A model generated the notes under the pieces. It ran no database searches. It was given only the letters and a program-made list of their open reading frames with translations, and was not told where the DNA came from. Positions 58,268-64,000 of a stretch of DNA of 64,000 nt are shown in pieces. Position numbers and translations under genes: made by a program. Every line of letters starts with the position of its first letter. Within the stretch, counting starts at the first letter, position 1. Source of the DNA: Rhodococcoides corynebacterioides NBRC 14404 (GTDB lineage Bacteria; Actinomycetota; Actinomycetes; Mycobacteriales; Mycobacteriaceae); NCBI RefSeq assembly GCF_001894765.1, contig NZ_BCWV01000004.1:1-64000 (forward strand), written 5' to 3'.

Positions 58268-60847
58268 TCAGCGCGCCGACGCCGTGATGTCGGCAACGGC
58301 ACGCTCGATTTCCCGAGCCACCGCCTCGACGTGTGGTTCGCGCAGCAGATCGGTGTGCGACCCGGGCACGTCGGCCACCCTGATGCGCCCCGTGACCACC
58401 CGACTCCAGACCCGGTCGTCCTGCTCGTTGCCGGCCGTGCGCAGCACGGTCACCGATCCCGGGTACGTCCGCGGGGTGTGACCGGCCAACATTCGGAGAC
58501 CCCTGTTGTAGAACAACATCCACTGCGTGATCGGCGCGAACGTCACGTACCCGGCCACCATCATCTGGAGCCGGATGCGGAGGAGTGCCGGGAGCGACAG
58601 GCGAAGCTTCTCGTACACCGCGTCGGGATCGACACCCGCGCTCTCGGGTGCCGGCTCCGCCGCGGCGTCCACCCCGTCGAGGAGGGCGGTGGTCAATCGA
58701 CTGTCCACCACGACCACCTCGACGACGTCCTCCCCGGCGTCGTGGAGCATCGACGCCATCTCCAGAGCGACGATGCCGCCCATCGAGTGCCCTGCCAGTG
58801 CGTACGGTCCCGTGGGCCGGACTCGACGGATCTGCTCGACGTACCGCCGTGCGGCCGCACGTACGGTGCGGTCCGGTCGGGCCCGCGATTCGAGTCCGTG
58901 CGCCTGCAGTCCGTACACCGGCCGCTCCGGATCGAGCCGACGGACCAGCGGGATGAGCGAGACGGCGGGTGCTCCGGCCCCGGTGACGACGAAGAGCGGC
59001 ACGCCGGTTCCCGTCTCCCGCAGCGGGACCAGTACCCCGGCGCCGCGTCGGCTCCGGGACCCGGCGCGGGTGGTCTCGTCGATCAGATCGGCGATGGCGC
59101 GAACGGTCGGTTCGGCCGCGACGCGGGCGGGGTCGAGATCCACGTGGAATCGCTCGCGCACCATCGTCGCCATGCGGACGAACGACAACGAATCCGCACC
59201 CGCGGCCACCAGATCGTCGTCGAGATCCACCGACACCCCGAGGGCCGTCCCGACCAACTCGGACGTGGCCACCACGGTCAGGGACGACGACGTGCGGGTG
59301 CGCGCGGGCGACGTCGTCACCACCGGCGTGGGCAGCGCGGCACGGTCGACCTTGCCGCGAGCGTTGCGCGGAATGCGCTCGAGCGGCACGACAAAGCGCG
59401 GAATCATCCACTGCGGCAGCCTGTCTCCCGCGGATGCGCGGACGGCCCGCACGACCTGCTGGACGTCGTGGCCGCGGACGCAGGCCACGTACGCCACGAG
59501 TTCGGTGCGGTCGTCGACCTCGGTGGACGTCACGGCGACGTCGGCCACGCCGTCGACGGCGGCCACCGCGGCCGCCACCTCACCCGGCTCCACGAGGTAG
59601 CCGCGGATCTTCACCGCATCGTCGAGGCGGCCGAGCAGGTGCAGTCGCCCCTCGTCGTCCACGCGGCCGCGATCGCCGGTGCGGAAGAAGGGAACTCCCT
59701 CGGCGTCGACACCGAAGCGGTCCGACTCCCGACCCAGATAACCGACCGCAGGTCGCCCACCCCGCACGATCACCTCGCCCGCGGAGCCCGGAGCGACGGC
59801 GTGACCGTCCTCGCCGACGATGTCGAGGCGGCGGCCCGGAACCGCACGCCCCGCGCGAACGCGTCCCTCGGGGACCTCGTCGGCGGGTGCGACCCGGGAG
59901 TAGGCGACCACACCGCATTCCGTGACGGCGTACCAGTTCAGGATGTCCGCGCACGGCGCGAGAGCAGCACGGCACCGGACGACGTCGACGCCGAGCAGCG
60001 GCTCGCCGTACGTCACCACGGTCCGCAGGTGATCGACGACCGGTCGCGGTCCGTCGGGCGCGGACAACGACCGCACCAGCGCGACCGAGGCATGCATCGT
60101 GGTGGCCCCGACGGCGCGGAGCCAGTCTCCGAGCAGAGCCGGATCGGACACACGCGGGTCCCACAGCGCGACGGTCGACCCGGACAGCAACCCCGCGAGG
60201 ACCGCCGTGGTGCCGGCGCCGAAGGACACGGGCAACAGGCAACCGACGACGTCGGACGGGGTCAGGCCGACGGCGGCGCGAAGATCGTCGGCCTTCCCCG
60301 CCACTCCCCCGTGGTCGAGCACCACGCCCTTCGGGGTGCCGGTGGAACCCGACGTGAAGCACACCATCGCCGTCCGACCCCGCTCGACGCGAGCGGCCGT
60401 CGGCGTCAGGACCTCGGCCGCGACGGTCGACGCCGTGAGGTCGGCGACGACGGCGCCGGCGCAGGCGAGAACGGCCGCACGCTTCTGTCGGGGAAGCCGG
60501 TCGTCGACCAGGACGAGGGGGTGCCCCGACGCCAACACCGCACACGCCGCGACCACGGTCTCGACCGACGAGTCCGCGATCACCGCGATCGGAACGGCGT
60601 CCGGGCCCCCGGCACCGTGCGCGCGGTGCAGCGCCGATGCGCCTCGCCGCGCGGCCGAGACCAGGTCGCCGTACGTGATCGTTCGAGTCGAGGTCGTGAC
60701 GGCGGGAGCGGACGGGGTCCGCCGGGCGACTCGCGCGAGGCGGGCGAACACCGCCGGGTCGGACAGTCGCGCGTCCGACTCCGTCGCCACCGGCACTCTC
60801 GCGTCGCCGGCCGTTCCGTGGGCAGCGTGAGCGCTGTCGAGACTCAT
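58268..60847 (-). CDS. NRPS-like adenylation-carrier-thioesterase protein
   Basis: Single-module protein of 859 aa in the order A-PCP-TE, with no condensation or reductase domain. The adenylation domain (20-510) has A3 CFTSGSTGTPKGVV (163-176), A5 NWYAVTECG (304-312), A7 FFRTGDRGRVDDEG (387-400), A8 GRLDDAVKIRGYLVEPGEV and A10 Lys499 in NARGKVDR. The carrier domain has Ser553 in GADSLSF. The thioesterase has Ser688 in AGHSMGGI, a likely Asp715 and His831 in GSHTDL. At the position of GrsA Asp235 it has Gly210 (SFGAGTTAV), so an alpha-amino acid substrate is unlikely. The ATG at 60847 has GGTGG 5 nt upstream. Confidence 0.85.
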   Translation of the reverse strand: MSLDSAHAAHGTAGDARVPVATESDARLSDPAVFARLARVARRTPSAPAVTTSTRTITYGDLVSAARRGASALHRAHGAGGPDAVPIAVIADSSVETVVAACAVLASGHPLVLVDDRLPRQKRAAVLACAGAVVADLTASTVAAEVLTPTAARVERGRTAMVCFTSGSTGTPKGVVLDHGGVAGKADDLRAAVGLTPSDVVGCLLPVSFGAGTTAVLAGLLSGSTVALWDPRVSDPALLGDWLRAVGATTMHASVALVRSLSAPDGPRPVVDHLRTVVTYGEPLLGVDVVRCRAALAPCADILNWYAVTECGVVAYSRVAPADEVPEGRVRAGRAVPGRRLDIVGEDGHAVAPGSAGEVIVRGGRPAVGYLGRESDRFGVDAEGVPFFRTGDRGRVDDEGRLHLLGRLDDAVKIRGYLVEPGEVAAAVAAVDGVADVAVTSTEVDDRTELVAYVACVRGHDVQQVVRAVRASAGDRLPQWMIPRFVVPLERIPRNARGKVDRAALPTPVVTTSPARTRTSSSLTVVATSELVGTALGVSVDLDDDLVAAGADSLSFVRMATMVRERFHVDLDPARVAAEPTVRAIADLIDETTRAGSRSRRGAGVLVPLRETGTGVPLFVVTGAGAPAVSLIPLVRRLDPERPVYGLQAHGLESRARPDRTVRAAARRYVEQIRRVRPTGPYALAGHSMGGIVALEMASMLHDAGEDVVEVVVVDSRLTTALLDGVDAAAEPAPESAGVDPDAVYEKLRLSLPALLRIRLQMMVAGYVTFAPITQWMLFYNRGLRMLAGHTPRTYPGSVTVLRTAGNEQDDRVWSRVVTGRIRVADVPGSHTDLLREPHVEAVAREIERAVADITASAR

Positions 60848-60891
60848 GAGAACCACCGATCGTCTGTCGATTCGACTCGAATGACCGGTTT

Positions 60892-60958
60892 ATCGTACCG
60901 AGAGTCTGTTTGTTACGCCGTCGATTCGGTCGTGCCTTGTTTTCGACGTCGAAACAAG
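60892..60958 (-). promoter_or_regulatory. Promoter region and near-palindrome upstream of the A-PCP-TE gene
   Basis: On the minus strand TACGAT (60897-60892) is a candidate -10, about 40 nt before the ATG. At 60936-60958 a near-palindrome has arms CTTGTTTTCGA and TCGAAACAAG around a CG centre. It may be an operator. A TAACAAAC element (60914-60907) between them resembles one before the neighbouring gene. Confidence 0.4.
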
Positions 60959-60992
60959 TCCTCGACCAACACGCCATGACCGACCGGCCTCG

Positions 60993-61673
60993 TCACCGCG
61001 ACTCGCGGCACCCGTACACCGTGGCGCCGGCGGCGAGACCGGCGACCAGGGACACCAGACCGGTGAGCGTCGCGGTCGACGCGGGCAGATCGAAGGCCGC
61101 CCCCGGCCGCAACCCGGCCCGTCGGGCGAGGTCGACGGCGGCGAGGTGCAGCTCCTCGTGGGTCCGCGCACCACCGGCTCCGGCGGATCCGACGACGACG
61201 GCCGCGCGCCACCAGTCCAGCGGAGTCGGGGCCCCGCCACCGTGCTCGTCCGGACCCCAGTGCGCCTCGTCCCACCACATCGCGTGCGTGACCATGCCGG
61301 AGCTCTCGTCCGTCGACGTGGAACCGAGCGGGACGGCGCCGTGCGAGGCCACGACGGCGGCCCGAGCGGCCTGCGGCCAGGATTCGTCGAGGATCAGCGC
61401 GATGTGGCCCGCGGACAGGACACCGAGCAGATCGGCGAGAGTATCGACCGACGGCTCGGCCCTGAGCGCCAGCGGCACGGACGGCGACGCGCCGTGTCGA
61501 CGACGGACCTCGGCTGCGCGCCGACGGACGAGGGTGAACAGTTCGCCGTAGGTGACGGCGTCGTCCGCGTGGACGTAGGCGGTGGCACCCGGGTGCCGCC
61601 GCGCCGCGGCGTGCAACGGCACCGTGGACGCGCCGACGCGCCGATGGATGGCGCCGTTCGTGGTGATGGACAT
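60993..61673 (-). CDS. Truncated adenylation-domain protein with degenerate A3 loop
   Basis: Protein of 226 aa that resembles only the N-terminal half of an AMP-binding (adenylation) domain: VPLHAAARRHPGATAYVHAD, AVTYGELFTLVRRRAAEVRR and LLGVLSAGHIALILDESWPQ are the regions before A3. At the A3 phosphate loop it has VVVGSAGAGGARTHEEL (159-175), lacking the S/T-rich G-K pattern and the lysine. It stops near residue 226, about where A4 would come, so A5-A10 are missing. The frame is clean and has its own promoter-like TACACT. It may be a remnant or a non-catalytic partner of the A-PCP-TE protein. Confidence 0.7.
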   Translation of the reverse strand: MSITTNGAIHRRVGASTVPLHAAARRHPGATAYVHADDAVTYGELFTLVRRRAAEVRRRHGASPSVPLALRAEPSVDTLADLLGVLSAGHIALILDESWPQAARAAVVASHGAVPLGSTSTDESSGMVTHAMWWDEAHWGPDEHGGGAPTPLDWWRAAVVVGSAGAGGARTHEELHLAAVDLARRAGLRPGAAFDLPASTATLTGLVSLVAGLAAGATVYGCRESR

Positions 61674-61698
61674 GCCGTGGTCGCTCTCGTCGTCCCCC

Positions 61699-61736
61699 GA
61701 ACCGTCCCGAAGACGGTTCCGTGGTCGCGTAGTGTA
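61699..61736 (-). promoter_or_regulatory. Promoter and leader hairpin before the truncated adenylation gene
   Basis: TACACT on the minus strand (61736-61731) is a candidate -10, preceded by a TAAACAAAC element inside the end of the aldehyde dehydrogenase gene. A small hairpin (GAACCGTC, loop CCGAA, GACGGTTC; 61699-61719) lies in the leader. Confidence 0.4.
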
Positions 61737-61737
61737 C

Positions 61738-63369
61738 TCACGGTTTGTTTACATCGTCCATGCTGCTGCGAAACCGCCCCGCCCGCGGGGCGCCCGTGTG
61801 TGTCCACACGTGCTTGAGCTGCTGGTACTCGTGCAGACCGGACGGACCGAGCTCACGGCCGTGCCCGGACCGACCGAACCCGCCCCATTCCGCAGCCGGG
61901 GTGTACGGGCCGTAGTCGTTCACCCACACGGTGCCGTGCCGGAGTCCGCGCGCGACACGGTCGGCCCGGGCGGGATCCGCCGTCGCGATCCCCGCGGCGA
62001 GGCCGTACCGGGTGTCGTTCGCCAGACGCAGCGCGTCGGCCTCGGCCACGAACCGCTCGACCGTGAGGATCGGACCGAACGTCTCCTCGCGCACCACCGT
62101 CATGGTGCGGTCGCATCCGTCGAGCACGGTCGGCAGGTAGAACGCACCGTCACGACGATTCCCGTCGTCGGGCGCTGCACCTCCGCAGCGCAGCACGGCG
62201 CCCTCCGCGATCGCACCCTCGACATAGCGCTGCACCTTCTCCCGATGGGTCCTCGACACCAACGAGCCGACCTCGCTCGACGGGTCGAGTCCGGGCCCGA
62301 GCACGATCCGCCGTGCGCGCCGGACCACCTCGTCGACCACGCGATCGGCCACCGACTCCTCGACGATCAACCGGGTGCCCGCCGAACAGACCTGACCGGA
62401 ATGGAGGAAGGCACCGGTCAGTACCCGGTCGACGGTGGCGTCGACCCGGTCCGGGGTGACGGCGTCGGCGAAGACCACGTGTGGGTTCTTGCCGCCGAGC
62501 TCGAGTGCCACCCGGGTCAGCAGGGGCGCAGTCGCCGTGAGAATGGCCGTGCCGGTCGCCGCCCCGCCGGTGAAGCTCACGAGGTCGACGTCCGGATCGG
62601 TGGTCAGCGCGGCCCCGACGTCGGCGCCGGCCCCGGGCACCAGGTTCACGACGCCGTCGGGCACCCCCGCCTCCACCAGTGCTCGCGCGAAGAGCACGGT
62701 CGACAGCGGGGTGACCTCGCTCGGCTTCAGCACCACCGTGCACCCCGCGGCCAGTGCCGGCGCCACCTTCCACGACATCTGGAGCAGGGGGTAGTTCCAC
62801 GGTGCGATGGCCACGCAGACCCCGGCCGGCTCACGCACCACCCGCGAGAGCACGGCGGCATCGCCGACCTCGACCACCCGGTCCGACGGCCGTTCCGCGA
62901 GATCCGCGTAGTAGCGGAGCACGGACACCACGTCGTCGACGTCGATGCGGCTCTCGGCGAGCGTCTTTCCGGTGTCGAGCGTCTCGACCTCCGCGATCAC
63001 GTCGCGGTCGCGGACGAGCACGTCCGCGGCGCGGCGCAGCGCGGAGCTCCGGCGGGCCTGCGCCGAGACCGCGGACCACTCGCCCCCGTCGAACGCCGCA
63101 CGCGCGGCGCGGACCGCCGATCGTGCGTCGTCGATCGAGGCATCCGCGAGCTCGAGGAGCGTCCGCCCGGTGGCCGGATCGAGAATCGGTCGCACCCGAC
63201 CGGAGCTGCCGGAGAGCCAGGTTCCGTCGACGAGAAGGGGCCGCGCGAACACGGCGCGATCCAGGCGCCCGGCGGCGGCCTGGTGCAGGGTGGGGTCGCT
63301 CACGCGACCACTGTCGCAGCCGGACGACCCGACGGCGAAATCGGGGGCCGTCCCCGTTTCGTCGGCCAT
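61738..63369 (-). CDS. Betaine-aldehyde-type NAD(P)-dependent aldehyde dehydrogenase
   Basis: ALDH-superfamily protein of up to 543 aa. It has IAPWNYPLLQMSWKVAPALA, the glutamate motif LELGGKNPHVVF and the catalytic cysteine in FLHSGQVCSAGTRLIVEE. The C-terminus has EETFGPILTVERF and GFGRSGHGRELG. The pattern is closest to betaine/aminoaldehyde dehydrogenases. A GTG at 63303 would give 521 aa, nearer the family length of about 495; neither start has a clear ribosome site. It oxidises an aldehyde to an acid, which could feed the neighbouring acid-activating enzyme, but that is only an inference from position. Confidence 0.88.
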   Translation of the reverse strand: MADETGTAPDFAVGSSGCDSGRVSDPTLHQAAAGRLDRAVFARPLLVDGTWLSGSSGRVRPILDPATGRTLLELADASIDDARSAVRAARAAFDGGEWSAVSAQARRSSALRRAADVLVRDRDVIAEVETLDTGKTLAESRIDVDDVVSVLRYYADLAERPSDRVVEVGDAAVLSRVVREPAGVCVAIAPWNYPLLQMSWKVAPALAAGCTVVLKPSEVTPLSTVLFARALVEAGVPDGVVNLVPGAGADVGAALTTDPDVDLVSFTGGAATGTAILTATAPLLTRVALELGGKNPHVVFADAVTPDRVDATVDRVLTGAFLHSGQVCSAGTRLIVEESVADRVVDEVVRRARRIVLGPGLDPSSEVGSLVSRTHREKVQRYVEGAIAEGAVLRCGGAAPDDGNRRDGAFYLPTVLDGCDRTMTVVREETFGPILTVERFVAEADALRLANDTRYGLAAGIATADPARADRVARGLRHGTVWVNDYGPYTPAAEWGGFGRSGHGRELGPSGLHEYQQLKHVWTHTGAPRAGRFRSSMDDVNKP

Positions 63370-63445
63370 GACAAACCGACGGTCTGGTCACTGTGAATCT
63401 TCGGAACAACCCCGTGGGTACTCGAAGCGGCGACGGCGATCTCGG

Positions 63446-63451
63446 TACCTT
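63446..63451 (+). promoter_or_regulatory. -10 element for leaderless hadA-like gene
   Basis: TACCTT ends 7 nt before the ATG at 63459, with no Shine-Dalgarno in between. Confidence 0.45.
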
Positions 63452-63458
63452 CGCGGAC

Positions 63459-64000
63459 ATGACAGCCGAAACCCTGGCCGACGCACCCGCTCCGCAGGAG
63501 TACGACCCCGCGCAGCACGCGATGGACATGGTCGGCTACCACTACCGCGCGGACGACCATTACGAGGTCGGCCGCGAGAAGGTGCGCGAGTACGCGAAGG
63601 CCGTCCGGGACTTCCATCCCGTGCACTGGACGGAAGAGGGCGCTGCCGAGCGCGGTTACGGCGCCCTCATGGCCCCGCCCACGTTCTTCTCCCTGGTCGG
63701 CATCCTGGCGCAGCAGAAGCTGCTCGGCCGGATCGCCGCCGGGTACGACCTCACCCGCATGCTGCAGACGGACCAGTACGTCGAGTACTACGGCCCGGTC
63801 CTCGCCGGGGACCGCCTGACCTGCGACGTGTCGCTCGACTCGTTCCGCAAGGTCGCCGGTCGCGGCTCCATGGTGACGAAGACGGTCCTGACGAACCAGC
63901 GGAACGAACTCGCCCAGATCACCTACACGACACTGCTCATCGATCGGCCGTCCGACGACGACCAGCGGATCGAGGACGCCGCGCGCGGGATGGTCATGGC
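63459..64000 (+). CDS. HadA-like (3R)-hydroxyacyl dehydratase, probably HadAB fusion (runs off right edge)
   Basis: The first 180 residues are seen. They match the MaoC/HadA fold: MVGYHYRADDHYEVGREKVR, EYAKAVRDFHPVHWTEEGAA, YGALMAPPTFFSLVGILAQQ and VEYYGPVLAGDRLTCDVSLD line up with mycobacterial HadA. The frame continues (RIEDAARGMVM) past the usual end of HadA, which suggests fusion to a HadB-type hydratase domain as in other Rhodococcus-like genomes. HadAB dehydrates 3-hydroxyacyl-ACP in FAS-II. The catalytic His/Asp of the hydratase motif would lie in the missing part. Confidence 0.8.
   Translation, partial: MTAETLADAPAPQEYDPAQHAMDMVGYHYRADDHYEVGREKVREYAKAVRDFHPVHWTEEGAAERGYGALMAPPTFFSLVGILAQQKLLGRIAAGYDLTRMLQTDQYVEYYGPVLAGDRLTCDVSLDSFRKVAGRGSMVTKTVLTNQRNELAQITYTTLLIDRPSDDDQRIEDAARGMVM

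Noticed and set aside
58268-60847. Complete NRPS or carboxylic acid reductase gene
   Set aside because: There is no condensation domain, and the C-terminal domain has the thioesterase GHSMGG motif and no NADPH-binding reductase motif.

Overview
The window is high-GC actinobacterial chromosome, most likely from a mycolate-forming genus such as Rhodococcus. Four things point there. Gene order from nrdR to thyX follows the M. tuberculosis Rv2718c-Rv2754c backbone. A clgR-pspA-pspM envelope-stress locus is present. Promoters are of mycobacterial type (LexA boxes of the TCGAAC-N4-GTTCGA kind, a RecA-NDp promoter, TANNNT -10 elements). A HadA-like dehydratase gene begins at the right edge. About 60 protein genes fill the window; many are coupled by ATGA or GTGA overlaps. 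I see no tRNA, rRNA, CRISPR array or insertion sequence.

Layout. 0-6.3 kb: edge of a hydrolase gene, a MarR regulator with a palindromic operator, a class III aminotransferase with a small partner, and hrpA. 6.3-8.3 kb: nrdR, a ChiZ-like membrane protein lacking LysM, and lexA, with three LexA boxes between the last two. 8.4-11.4 kb: acyl-CoA dehydrogenase, a small membrane protein and an NCS2 permease. 11.5-17.6 kb: fructose PTS locus, with ptsI divergent from deoR-type regulator, fruK, fruA and ptsH. 17.6-27.3 kb: housekeeping run (esterase-like exported protein, hflX, dapF, rRNA methyltransferase, miaA, dioxygenase-like gene, DUF349, membrane protein, miaB). 27.4-30.8 kb: glutamate ABC transporter gluABCD. 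30.8-34.2 kb: recX, recA, DUF3046, glycosyltransferase, small membrane protein. 34.4-38.4 kb: pspM-like, pspA, clgR, pgsA, argA-type acetyltransferase, YciI. 38.4-42.5 kb: terC behind a predicted yybP-ykoY riboswitch, and ftsK. 42.5-49.8 kb: DinB-like protein, TauE/SafE, rnj, dapA, thyX, YcaQ-like glycosylase, EamA exporter. 49.8-55.5 kb: tam-like methyltransferase, DUF3105 lipoprotein, DUF222-HNH nuclease, flavodoxin-like protein, small membrane protein, dapB, alcohol dehydrogenase. 55.5-64 kb: accessory end with a GH63-type glucosidase, a stand-alone adenylation-carrier-thioesterase protein, a truncated adenylation-domain protein, an aldehyde dehydrogenase and the start of a hadA-like gene.

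Regulatory logic. DNA damage: lexA and the ChiZ-like gene diverge from a region with three LexA boxes, while recA-recX has a LexA-boxed promoter plus a LexA-independent (PafBC-type) promoter. Envelope stress: a sigma-E-like promoter precedes clgR, upstream of pspA and pspM. Metal: a manganese-type riboswitch leads terC. Several genes look leaderless, with a -10 hexamer ending 6-7 nt before the start codon.

The least explained part is 58.2-63.4 kb. A one-module NRPS-like protein without condensation domain, whose adenylation pocket lacks the usual alpha-amino-binding aspartate, lies beside a protein that is only the N-terminal half of an adenylation domain with a degenerate phosphate loop.
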